Shown piece after piece: positions 8,685 through 16,168 of a stretch of DNA of 37,894 nt (positions within the stretch are counted from its first letter, which is position 1; the number at the start of each line of letters is the position of its first letter). Below the pieces are notes generated by a model. That model saw only the letters and a program-made list of their open reading frames with translations, had not been told where the DNA came from and made no database searches. Both the position numbers and the translations under genes were made by a program. Source of the DNA: JAZGBC01 sp036444495 (GTDB taxonomy: Bacteria > Pseudomonadota > Alphaproteobacteria > Kiloniellales > J153); contig JAZGBC010000143.1 of assembly GCA_036444495.1 (NCBI GenBank), positions 1 to 37,894 of the forward strand. Reading direction: 5' to 3'.

Positions 8685-8854
8685 TCACCACAGAGGCACA
8701 GAGACACAGAGAAACAACAAGAGGGTCATAACCAAGATACGAAGAAGTTTTCAGCGCGCAAAGCGCGCACCAGAGGTTTCTTCGCGCTCTTGGTGTCTTG
8801 GTGTATTTACGGTGAATCTTTCTGGTTCTCTGTGTCTCTGTGCCTCTGTGGTGA
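8685..8854. repeat. Palindromic 170-bp element with 29-bp perfect terminal inverted repeats
   Basis: The left end (8685–8713, starting TCACCACAGAGGCACAGAGA) is the exact reverse complement of the right end (8826–8854). The arms are built from ACAGAG-like units. Inside, ACCAAGATACGAAGAAG (from 8733) faces an imperfect complement near 8794–8818, and the centre is GCGCGC-AAA-GCGCGC. The whole can fold into one long hairpin. It encodes nothing convincing and no target duplication is obvious. It sits 21 bp after the mce stop and 23 bp before the DUF1467 ribosome binding site, so it is transcribed if these genes form an operon. It resembles a MITE or a dispersed CACAGAG-type repeat that I recall from unrelated bacteria. 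Confidence 0.85.
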
Positions 8855-8874
8855 CCTTACTTGTTTCGTCTGCC

Positions 8875-9279
8875 TCACGCCTGTTCCAGCTCGATGAGCG
8901 TGCCGCAGAAGTCCTTGGGGTGCAGGAAGAGCACCGGCTTGCCGTGGGCGCCGGTCTTGGGCTCGCCGTCGCCCAACACGCGCGCGCCCTCGGCCTGCAA
9001 CCGGTCGCGCGCGGCCAGAATATCGTCCACCTCGTAGCAGAGGTGATGCATGCCACCCGAGGGGTTACGCTCCAGGAATTTGGCGATGGGCGAGTCCGGC
9101 CCCAGCGGCGCCAGGAGCTCGATCTTGGCATTCGGCAGGGTGACGAAGACCACGGTCACGCCGTGCTCGGGCTGGTCGAGCGGCGCGGAAACCTCCGCGC
9201 CCAGGGTGTCCCGGTACTGGGCTGCCGCCGCCGTCAGGTCCGCGACCGCAATCGCCACGTGGTTCAGCCTGCCGATCAT
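8875..9279 (-). CDS. mce: Methylmalonyl-CoA epimerase
   Basis: Interconverts the (2R) and (2S) forms of methylmalonyl-CoA in propionyl-CoA breakdown. It is a 134-residue protein of the vicinal-oxygen-chelate fold, with two repeated beta-alpha-beta-beta-beta units. The metal ligands fit the family: His7 in LNHVAIAV, a histidine in GGMHHLCYEV (about residue 80) and the glutamate in GTLIELEQ near the end. I chose the ATG at 9279 because it follows GAAGGGAGA and matches the family start IGRLNHVAIAVADL; the longer frame upstream would add an unrelated charged segment of 41 residues. It lies upstream of DUF1467 in the same direction but is separated from rnj, its usual neighbour, by the plus-strand regulator-transporter pair. 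Confidence 0.95.
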   Translation of the reverse strand: MIGRLNHVAIAVADLTAAAAQYRDTLGAEVSAPLDQPEHGVTVVFVTLPNAKIELLAPLGPDSPIAKFLERNPSGGMHHLCYEVDDILAARDRLQAEGARVLGDGEPKTGAHGKPVLFLHPKDFCGTLIELEQA

Positions 9280-9384
9280 GCCGTCTCCCTTCGCGCTGGA
9301 ATATGAGCGAAACGCGCCCTTTTGCCCAGTACCGGTTGACGAAATTCGTTCGCGAATCGGCGACGGAAACTTCGTCCGCCTCTC

Positions 9385-9414
9385 TTGACATTTAATAACC
9401 ATTCGGTTTTTTTA
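9385..9414 (+). promoter_or_regulatory. Promoter and operator candidate of the HTH regulator gene
   Basis: A perfect TTGACA (9385–9390) is followed 17–18 bases later by a weak T-rich -10 region (9408–9414). Within the spacer lies a 12-bp inverted repeat, AACC-ATTC-GGTT (9397–9408), inside a wider AT-rich imperfect palindrome (TAATAACC / GGTT…ATTA). It is well placed for the regulator at 9442 to bind and repress its own transcription. Further left, ATTCG-TTCG-CGAAT and ACGAAATTCGT may be other sites in the 162-bp divergent gap before mce. Confidence 0.55.
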
Positions 9415-9441
9415 TTATGCGCCATCATCGCATGGAGGGAC

Positions 9442-10080
9442 ATGCCCTTGCCGCACGCCAGCGAAGACCGCGTACTCTATCTGCTGAAGAGCCGGGGGGC
9501 ACAGACCGCAGGCATCGTGGCCGAACGTTTGGGCATGACCAGCGTCGGCGCCCGCAAACACCTTCTGCGCCTCGACGAAAAGGGGCTCGTTCAATCCGAG
9601 GACCAGCGCGAGACCGTTGGGCGCCCCAAACGCTATTGGTCGCTCACGGAGCGGGGTCACGCGCGTTTTCCGGATGCGCACTCTCATTTGACGCTGGAGC
9701 TACTGCAATCCTTGCGCAAGGTATTCGGCGAGTCGGGTATCGAGCGGATCATCGCCGAGCGCGAGCGGGAAACCGAGACGGCCTATCGCAAGGCCTTGCA
9801 GGGTTGCCGAGACCTCAAAAGCCGGGTGCGACGGCTCGCAACACTACGCGAGCAGGAAGGATACATGGCTGAATGGAAGCGCAATCGCGACGGCTCGTTC
9901 CTGCTCATTGAAAACCATTGCCCGATCTGTGCCGCCGCCAAGGAATGCCAGGGCCTGTGCCGATCCGAGCTTTCGATCTTCCAGGCCGCGTTCGGGGATG
10001 ACGTAACCATCACCCGGGTCGATCACATTCTCGCGGGTGCGCGGCGCTGCGCCTATCTGATCGCCCCCCTCGATGCCTAA
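9442..10080 (+). CDS. HTH transcriptional regulator with C-terminal cysteine cluster (SufR/COG2345 type)
   Basis: Predicted DNA-binding regulator of 212 residues. Residues 8–70 form a winged helix: EDRVLYLLKSRG, then the recognition helix TSVGARKHLLRLDEKGLV and the wing VGRPKRYWSLT. A charged helical linker follows (about 95–145). The C-terminal domain has ENHCPICAAAKECQGLCRSE and HILAGARRCAYLI, giving Cys160, Cys163, Cys169, Cys173 and Cys203. Cys160-x12-Cys173 and the final Cys match the pattern of SufR-like regulators that sense iron-sulfur clusters or redox state. GGAGG lies only 3 bases before the ATG; a TTG at 9448 would be better spaced, so the start is uncertain by two codons. It overlaps the MFS gene by 8 bases and probably controls it. 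What it senses is inference. Confidence 0.83.
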   Translation: MPLPHASEDRVLYLLKSRGAQTAGIVAERLGMTSVGARKHLLRLDEKGLVQSEDQRETVGRPKRYWSLTERGHARFPDAHSHLTLELLQSLRKVFGESGIERIIAERERETETAYRKALQGCRDLKSRVRRLATLREQEGYMAEWKRNRDGSFLLIENHCPICAAAKECQGLCRSELSIFQAAFGDDVTITRVDHILAGARRCAYLIAPLDA

Positions 10081-11473
10081 CGATCAAGAAATCGGCGTGT
10101 CGTGGCGCGAGCTGTGGACCGAAGGGCACCTGACCCGCTTCTCCATTCTCTGTCTCGGGGTCTGGCTGCACGCCGCGGACAGCCTGCTTGTCGCGACCCT
10201 GCTGCCGAGCGCCGTGGAAGAGATCGGCGGCGCGCCGCTCATCAACTGGACCATCGCGCTCTATCAGCTCGGGACGATCGTCGCCGGGGCGGCGACCGGG
10301 CTGTTTGTCGCCCGCTTTGGTCTGCGCCAGGCCATGGCGGTCGCCGCCTGTGTCTACGCGGCCGGCTGCGCCATGAGCGCGCTGACGCCAAGCATGGAGA
10401 TGATGCTGTTCGGACGGCTGCTGCAAGGCCTCGGCGGCGGCTGCCTCGTCGCCCTCGCCTATGTCGCCGTCAGCCAGCTATTCCCGGCCAGGCTGACGCC
10501 CCGCCTGATCGCCATCGTCTCGGCCGTCTGGGGCTCCTCCGCCTTCTTCGGCCCCCTGATCGGCGGCATTTTCGCCTCGCTGGGGCTGTGGCGCTTCGGC
10601 TTTTGGGCCTTCGCCGCTCAGGCGGTCCTGCTCGCCGGGGCTGCGCTCCTGCTGATCGAGAACCGCCCGGAATCCCGGACCGGTCCGTCACCCCGGGTGC
10701 CATGGAGGCGATTGGCGATCTTTTCCGCCGCCGTGCTCGCCATCGCCACGGCGGGTATCGAGGTCTCCATCACGACCTCGCCCTGGCTCGGTGGTCTGGG
10801 ACTCCTGCTTCTCTGGCTGTTCTTCAGGCTCGACGGGCGAGCATTGGACGACCCGCTTTTCCCGCGCGGATCGCTCGACCTGAGCCGGCCGGTCGGGGCC
10901 GGCATCGTGATGGTTCTGGCGACGGCCACGGCGACCATCTCGTTCACCGTGTACGGGCCGATCCTAATGAAGGCCCTCTATGGCGCGGGCCCGCTCACCG
11001 CCGGATACATGATCGCGATCGAGTCCGTTTCGTGGAGCGTCGCCGCGATCGTCTTTTCCGGCGCCACAGCCGCGGCGGAACGAAGGGTCATTCGGGCCGG
11101 TTCCGTCATGATGACGATCGCGGTTGCCGGGCTGGCCATCGTCTTCCCAAACGGCTCCCTCCTGTCCCTCGTACCCTTCCTGATTCTCTCGGGGGCGGGC
11201 TTCGGCATGGCCTTCGCGTTCATCTTGCGGCGTGTTGTCACCCATGCGCGCCCGGAAGAACGGGAACGGGCATCGACCTCGATCCCGACAATTCATTGGA
11301 TGGGCTATGCGATCGGGGCCGCGGCCAGCGGTATCGTGGCCAACCTGGCCGGTTTCGCCGAAGGCATTACTCCATCGGGCGCCCAGACTGTCGGCTTTTG
11401 GATCTTCGCCGCGTTCGTGCCGCTTGCCCTGTTCGGCAATTTCGCCGCTTGGCGCCTTACGAAGGTGTCTTAG
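10073..11473 (+). CDS. MFS transporter, probable DHA2-type multidrug efflux pump
   Basis: Inner-membrane exporter of 466 residues with 12 to 14 predicted membrane segments; the length favours the 14-segment DHA2 (EmrB/QacA) group. Motif A-like FVARFGLRQAM lies between segments 2 and 3, motif B-like RLLQGLGGG follows, and motif C-like AVWGSSAFFGPLIGGIFA lies in segment 5. Substrates of the group are drugs, dyes and other hydrophobic compounds, expelled by proton antiport. Its start overlaps the regulator gene by 8 bases, so both are made from one transcript. Its stop codon overlaps the rnj stop on the other strand by 4 bases. The pair interrupts the common mce–rnj order, so it may be an acquired cassette. 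Confidence 0.88.
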   Translation: MPNDQEIGVSWRELWTEGHLTRFSILCLGVWLHAADSLLVATLLPSAVEEIGGAPLINWTIALYQLGTIVAGAATGLFVARFGLRQAMAVAACVYAAGCAMSALTPSMEMMLFGRLLQGLGGGCLVALAYVAVSQLFPARLTPRLIAIVSAVWGSSAFFGPLIGGIFASLGLWRFGFWAFAAQAVLLAGAALLLIENRPESRTGPSPRVPWRRLAIFSAAVLAIATAGIEVSITTSPWLGGLGLLLLWLFFRLDGRALDDPLFPRGSLDLSRPVGAGIVMVLATATATISFTVYGPILMKALYGAGPLTAGYMIAIESVSWSVAAIVFSGATAAAERRVIRAGSVMMTIAVAGLAIVFPNGSLLSLVPFLILSGAGFGMAFAFILRRVVTHARPEERERASTSIPTIHWMGYAIGAAASGIVANLAGFAEGITPSGAQTVGFWIFAAFVPLALFGNFAAWRLTKVS

Positions 11474-13137
11474 CTTAGGCGCACCAGATGCACGTCGGTC
11501 ACCGGCTTGCGCCCCAGCATGCGGAAGAAGGCGCGGCGCACGGCGATGCGCGCGGCCTCCTTGACCGCCCCGTCGTCGGCCCGGCCCACGGCCGGCAAGC
11601 GCCGCAGCGCCTCGACCACACCCTCGGCGATGAGCGCCAGCTTGTCCGCCTCGTCCTCCCCGTCGAGCAGACCTTGCGCGGTGACGATGGGCAGACCCTG
11701 GAACAGATTGTCCGCGCCCACGACCAGGGTGACCGTGGCCGCCCCGTTGTAGGACATGCGCCGGCGCGCGCGCAGCACGTGGCTGTCAACCGGCAAAAGC
11801 CGGTTGCCATCCAGCGCCAGGCGTCCCGTGGGCACGTGATCCACAATCTCCGCCGGGCCCGGGGCCAGGCGGATCAGCGTGCCGTTCTCACCCACGATCT
11901 GCTCGGGCACCTGGCAGGTCTGGGCCAGGCGCGCGTGCTCGGCCAAGTGGCGCGCCTCACCGTGCACGGGAACCGCGATGCGCGGCCGGACCCACTGATA
12001 CATCTGCACCAGCTCCTCGCGCGCCGGATGGCCCGAGACGTGGATGAAGTGGTCGTCGTCGGTGATGACCTCCACGCCTTTTCGCACCAAGTGGTTCTGC
12101 AGCTTGAAGATGGCCGTGTCGTTGCCTGGGATGATGCGCGAGGAAAAGATCGCCGCGTCCCCCTCTTCCAGCGTCACCTGGGGGTTCTCGTCGTTGGCGA
12201 TGCGCCAGAGCGCGGAGCGCGGCTCGCCCTGGCTGCCGGTGCAGAGCAACAGCACCTCGCCCCTGGGCAGGAAGCCCACGTCGCTCTCGGCCACGAGCGG
12301 CGGCAGGTCGGTCAGGTAACCGTTGTCGCGCGCGGCAGCGTAGATCCGATGCATGGAGCGCCCGATGAGCGCGAGCCGGCGGCCATGGGCCTGGGCCACC
12401 TTGGCGGCGGTCTCCACGCGCGCCACGTTGGAGGCGAAGCAGGCGATGGCCACGCGGTTCTCCAGGCCGCCCACCAGCTCCATGAGCGACTCGCGCACCT
12501 CGGCCTCCGAGCCCGAATCGCCGTCCACCAGGGCGTTGGTGGAATCGCAGACCATGGCGAGCACGTCCTCCTCCTCGGCCAGCTTGCGCAGGGCCGCCTC
12601 GTCGTAGTTGTCGCCCACCAGGGGATCGGGATCGAGCTTCCAGTCGCCCGTGTGCAGGACCGTGCCCGCGGCCGGGCGGATGACGAGCGCGTTGGGCTCG
12701 GGGATCGAATGGGTGAGCGTGATCAATTCGATCTCGAAGGGGCCGACGGTGAAGCGCCCCGACATGGGCACCTCGATGATCTCCAACTCGTCGGCCAGAC
12801 CCGCCTCGATCAATTTCGGCATGACCATGGAGGCGGTAAAGGCGGTGGCATAGACCGGGCAGCGCAGGCGCGGCCAGAGGTGGCCCACGGCGCCGATATG
12901 GTCCTCGTGGGCGTGGGTAAGCACAAGCCCCGCGAGCGCGTCCCGCCGTTCCTCGATAAAGGCGGGGTCGGGCATGAGTACATCCACGCCCGCGCTGTTC
13001 GGGCCGGCGAAGGTCACGCCCAGGTCGACCATGAGCCAGGCCCCGGCGTGGCCGTAGAGGTTGAGGTTCATGCCGATCTCGCCGGTCCCGCCCAGCGGCA
13101 GGAAGAAGAGCTCCTCGGCGCCGGGGGCTTCGTTCAT
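11470..13137 (-). CDS. rnj: Ribonuclease J
   Basis: Metallo-beta-lactamase/beta-CASP ribonuclease of 555 residues with endo- and 5'-exonuclease activity, which in alphaproteobacteria matures rRNA ends and takes part in mRNA decay. The zinc motif is HAHEDH (75–80) in LVLTHAHEDHIGA. Other landmarks are PLGGTGEIGMNLNLY (14–28), TGDWKLDPDP with a metal-binding aspartate, the beta-CASP block CTGSQGEPRSALWRIA, and HVSGHPAREEL with the late metal-binding histidine. The start ATG overlaps the coaX stop (ATGA, 4 bases). The C-terminal domain is present, so the gene looks complete. Confidence 0.96.
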   Translation of the reverse strand: MNEAPGAEELFFLPLGGTGEIGMNLNLYGHAGAWLMVDLGVTFAGPNSAGVDVLMPDPAFIEERRDALAGLVLTHAHEDHIGAVGHLWPRLRCPVYATAFTASMVMPKLIEAGLADELEIIEVPMSGRFTVGPFEIELITLTHSIPEPNALVIRPAAGTVLHTGDWKLDPDPLVGDNYDEAALRKLAEEEDVLAMVCDSTNALVDGDSGSEAEVRESLMELVGGLENRVAIACFASNVARVETAAKVAQAHGRRLALIGRSMHRIYAAARDNGYLTDLPPLVAESDVGFLPRGEVLLLCTGSQGEPRSALWRIANDENPQVTLEEGDAAIFSSRIIPGNDTAIFKLQNHLVRKGVEVITDDDHFIHVSGHPAREELVQMYQWVRPRIAVPVHGEARHLAEHARLAQTCQVPEQIVGENGTLIRLAPGPAEIVDHVPTGRLALDGNRLLPVDSHVLRARRRMSYNGAATVTLVVGADNLFQGLPIVTAQGLLDGEDEADKLALIAEGVVEALRRLPAVGRADDGAVKEAARIAVRRAFFRMLGRKPVTDVHLVRLS

Positions 13138-13919
13138 TCCCTGGTCTTGCTGTTCAGGCGGTAGATCTCGCGCAGGCCGCGCAGGGTCAGCTCGTCGTCG
13201 ACCTCGTCGATGACCCGGGTCGAGCGGGCGAAGAGCGGCGCCAGGCCGCCGGTCGCGATGACCTTCATGGCTGCGCCGTATTCCTCCTGAATGCGCACCG
13301 CCAGACCTTCGATGAGGCCGATGTAGCCCCAGTAGATGCCCGACTGCATGGCCGGCTCGGTATCCTTGCCGATGACCCGCTCGGGCTTGCGGATGCGCAC
13401 GCGCGGCAGCTTGGCCGCCGCCATGGCGAAGGCCTCGACCGAGAGGTTGACGCCCGGCGCCAGTACGCCGCCCTGGTAGCTGCCGTCCTCGCCCACCACG
13501 TCGAAGCTGGTCGCCGTGCCGAAGTCGATGACGATCATGGCCCGCCCGTCGCCGTAGATCCGGTGCGCGGCCACGGCGTTGACCAGACGGTCCGCGCCCA
13601 CCGCCTCCGGCCGGTCCATGTGCACCTCGATGCCCAGCTCTACCTCGGGCTGGCCCACGATCAGCGGATCGTGGCCGAAGAAGTAGGTGCAGAGGCTGGC
13701 CAGCGGGTAGAGCGCGTCGGGCACGACCGAGGAGATGATCGCCCCGTCGATGTCCGCGGGCTTAAGCCCCTTCAGCGCCATGAGCTGGGACAGCCAGACG
13801 GAATGCTCGTCGGCGGTGCGGTGGGGATCGGTCGCCGCGCGCCAGGAGCCCCGAATCTCGTCGCCATCGAAGACGGCGAAGACGAAATTGGTATTGCCCG
13901 AGTCGATGGCCAGAAGCAT
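13134..13919 (-). CDS. coaX: Type III pantothenate kinase
   Basis: First enzyme of coenzyme A synthesis: phosphorylates pantothenate with ATP. The 261-residue protein has the acetate/sugar kinase-like fold of type III enzymes. It opens with MLLAIDSGNTN, the phosphate-binding DxGNT motif (6–10), and contains GADRLVNAVAAH and VIDFGTATSFDVV, two further active-site blocks, and TGGLAPLFA near the end. It lies between birA (15-base gap) and rnj (4-base overlap), as in many alphaproteobacteria. Type III enzymes are not inhibited by CoA, which is known of the family and not seen in the sequence. Confidence 0.96.
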   Translation of the reverse strand: MLLAIDSGNTNFVFAVFDGDEIRGSWRAATDPHRTADEHSVWLSQLMALKGLKPADIDGAIISSVVPDALYPLASLCTYFFGHDPLIVGQPEVELGIEVHMDRPEAVGADRLVNAVAAHRIYGDGRAMIVIDFGTATSFDVVGEDGSYQGGVLAPGVNLSVEAFAMAAAKLPRVRIRKPERVIGKDTEPAMQSGIYWGYIGLIEGLAVRIQEEYGAAMKVIATGGLAPLFARSTRVIDEVDDELTLRGLREIYRLNSKTRE

Positions 13920-13934
13920 CTGCCCCTCCTTGGC

Positions 13935-14711
13935 TCACGCTCCGAAATGGACGTCGCCGGCGCTGATGCGCCGCAGCTCGCCGCCCGGCAGATCGAGCAG
14001 CAGCGCGCCGCTTTCGTCCAGGTCCTTGAAGGTGCCCGTCAAAGTCTCCTTGGGCAAGCGCACCTCGATCTCCTCGCCCAGGCGGAAGGCATGGTTGCGC
14101 CAGGCATGGCGCACCGGCGCGAAGCCATCGTCCAGCCAGCGGTTGATCCAGCTCAGAAGGTAACGGCTAAAGGCATCGAGCAGTTCCACCTCGCCCACCT
14201 CCGTCGGCGTGCCCTCGAAGTGAAGGCTGGTCGCCGGAAAGCGGCTGTCGCGGGGAAAGCTCGCCAGGTTCACGCCCACGCCCAGGATCATGAAGTCCAG
14301 CTCCCCACCCGGCGCGGTCTGGGATTCGAGCAGGATGCCGGCAACCTTGCGTTCGTTGAGCAGCACGTCGTTCGGCCACTTGTATTTGACTTCGATCAGC
14401 GGCGGGGCGACCGAGCCGATGGCCTCGCCCAGCGCCAGTGCGGCGACAAAACCCAGTTGCGCCGCCTCGGCCGCGGCGCAGTCGGGCCGCAAGACGAGTG
14501 ACAGGTAGAGGTTGCCGCGCGGGCTATCCCAGCCGCGGCCCTGGCGCCCGCGCCCGGCGGTCTGCTCGCGCGCCCAGAGCAGCGTCCCGTCCTCGGCGCC
14601 CGCTTCGGCCAGGGCGCGGGCCTCGTCGTTGCTGCTGGTGACGCTGTCGCGCTCGATCAGGCGGTAGGCGGGAGGCAGCTTGGGGCGGGCCGCCGCCACG
14701 TCGCCGTTCAT
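13935..14711 (-). CDS. birA: Biotin–[acetyl-CoA-carboxylase] ligase without repressor domain
   Basis: Attaches biotin to carrier lysines, chiefly on the BCCP subunit of acetyl-CoA carboxylase, through a biotinyl-AMP intermediate. The 258 residues contain the biotin loop GRGRQGRGW (53–61), NLYLSLVLRP, the KYKWPNDVLL block with the catalytic lysine, KVAGILLES, and a small C-terminal SH3-like domain ending in LRRISAGDVHFGA. There is no N-terminal helix-turn-helix domain, so unlike E. coli BirA it should not repress biotin genes. Its start overlaps the nuoN stop by 4 bases, so it is translated with the complex I transcript. Confidence 0.95.
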   Translation of the reverse strand: MNGDVAAARPKLPPAYRLIERDSVTSSNDEARALAEAGAEDGTLLWAREQTAGRGRQGRGWDSPRGNLYLSLVLRPDCAAAEAAQLGFVAALALGEAIGSVAPPLIEVKYKWPNDVLLNERKVAGILLESQTAPGGELDFMILGVGVNLASFPRDSRFPATSLHFEGTPTEVGEVELLDAFSRYLLSWINRWLDDGFAPVRHAWRNHAFRLGEEIEVRLPKETLTGTFKDLDESGALLLDLPGGELRRISAGDVHFGA

Positions 14712-16153
14712 CCGGTGAAGAGCGCCGAAGCCGCGGCGGTGGCGCCGTCGAACAGCGGCCCCGGTTTGACGAAGAAGAAAAAGATCAAGAGGCTGCTGCC
14801 CGCGAGCACCCAGACCATTTCCCGCCCGATGGGCCTGTCGAAGGATTCCACCGGATCGTCGAAGTACATGAGCTTGACGATCCGCAGGTAATAGAAGGCG
14901 CCTACGACGCTGGTCAAAACGCCAATAACGGCAAGCGTATAAAGCTCGGCGTTAATCGCCGCCATGAAGACGTAGAACTTGCCGAAGAAGCCGGCGGTGG
15001 GCGGAATGCCGGACATGGCGAACATGAAGATAGCCATGGCGAGCGCCATCGCCGGGTTGGTCTTGGACAGGCCCTTGAGGTCGGCGATGCCTTCGACCAT
15101 GACCTCCCGCTGGCGCATGCAGAGGATGCAGCCCCAACAGCCAAGGTTCATGATCAGGTAGATCGCCATGTAGATGATCAGCCCGCTCACACCCTCCTCG
15201 GTCCCGGCGGCGAGGCCCACCAAGGCGAAACCCACATGCCCGATGGAGCTGTAGGCCATCAGTCGCTTGATGTTGCTCTGATTGATCGCCGCGAATGCGC
15301 CCAGGATCATGGAGGCGATGGAGATGAACACGATGATCTGTTGCCATTCGTGGACGAACTCGCCGAAGGGCCCGACCAGAACCCGCACCAGGAGCGCCAT
15401 CGCCGCCAGCTTGGGCGCGGTGGCGAAAAAGGCGGTAATCGGCGTTGGCGCGCCCTCGTAGACATCCGGCGTCCACATGTGGAAGGGCACCGCGGAAATC
15501 TTGAAGGCGAGCCCGGCAAGCAGGAACACCAGCCCGATGAGCAGGCCGACCGAGGGGCCGCCCTCGGTCTCGGCGAAGACATCGGCGAGCGCCTCGAAGC
15601 TGGTCGTGCCGGCGAAGCCGTAAATCAGCGAGGCACCGTAGAGCAGCATGCCCGAGGACAGCGCGCCCAGGACGAAATACTTCAAGCCCGCCTCGGTCGA
15701 GCGCAGGTTGTCGCGCCGGAAGGCGGCGATGACGTAGAGCGAGAGGCTCTGCAGCTCCAGGCCCAGGTAGAGCGAGATCAGGTCATTGGCCGAGACCATC
15801 ATCATCATGCCCAGCGTGGCGAAGAGCATGAGGATGGGATACTCGAAGCGGGCCATCTGCTCGTTCTGGAAGAAGCGCAGCGACATGATCATGCTGACCG
15901 CAGCACCGAGCAGCACCAGGAGCTTCATGAAATGGCCGAAGCGGTCGTTGATGAAGAGGCCGCCGAAGGCGGTCTCGGTGCCGCGCAGGCCGGTGGCCAG
16001 CAGGGCGAAGAGGATCACCAGCACGCCGACCGAAAGGAGCAGCACCGTCGGGGTCGCCTGATTGCCGCGGAAGACGCCGAACAAGAGCAGCGCCATGGCG
16101 GAACAGGCGAGCAGAAGCTCGGGCATGGCGGTGAGCAGATCGAAGGGAATCAT
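14708..16153 (-). CDS. nuoN: NADH-quinone oxidoreductase subunit N
   Basis: Antiporter-like proton-pumping membrane subunit of complex I, 481 residues with about 14 membrane helices. Family landmarks are LGLELQSLSLYVIAAF with the conserved glutamate of helix 5, LAFKISAVPFHMWTPDVYEG with the central lysine, and KRLMAYSSIGHVGFAL. It is the last complex I gene of the operon, 15 bases after nuoM and overlapping birA by 4 bases. It is complete with no missing key residue that I can see. Confidence 0.97.
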   Translation of the reverse strand: MIPFDLLTAMPELLLACSAMALLLFGVFRGNQATPTVLLLSVGVLVILFALLATGLRGTETAFGGLFINDRFGHFMKLLVLLGAAVSMIMSLRFFQNEQMARFEYPILMLFATLGMMMMVSANDLISLYLGLELQSLSLYVIAAFRRDNLRSTEAGLKYFVLGALSSGMLLYGASLIYGFAGTTSFEALADVFAETEGGPSVGLLIGLVFLLAGLAFKISAVPFHMWTPDVYEGAPTPITAFFATAPKLAAMALLVRVLVGPFGEFVHEWQQIIVFISIASMILGAFAAINQSNIKRLMAYSSIGHVGFALVGLAAGTEEGVSGLIIYMAIYLIMNLGCWGCILCMRQREVMVEGIADLKGLSKTNPAMALAMAIFMFAMSGIPPTAGFFGKFYVFMAAINAELYTLAVIGVLTSVVGAFYYLRIVKLMYFDDPVESFDRPIGREMVWVLAGSSLLIFFFFVKPGPLFDGATAAASALFTG

Positions 16154-16168
16154 CTGTGGCGCTCCCCC

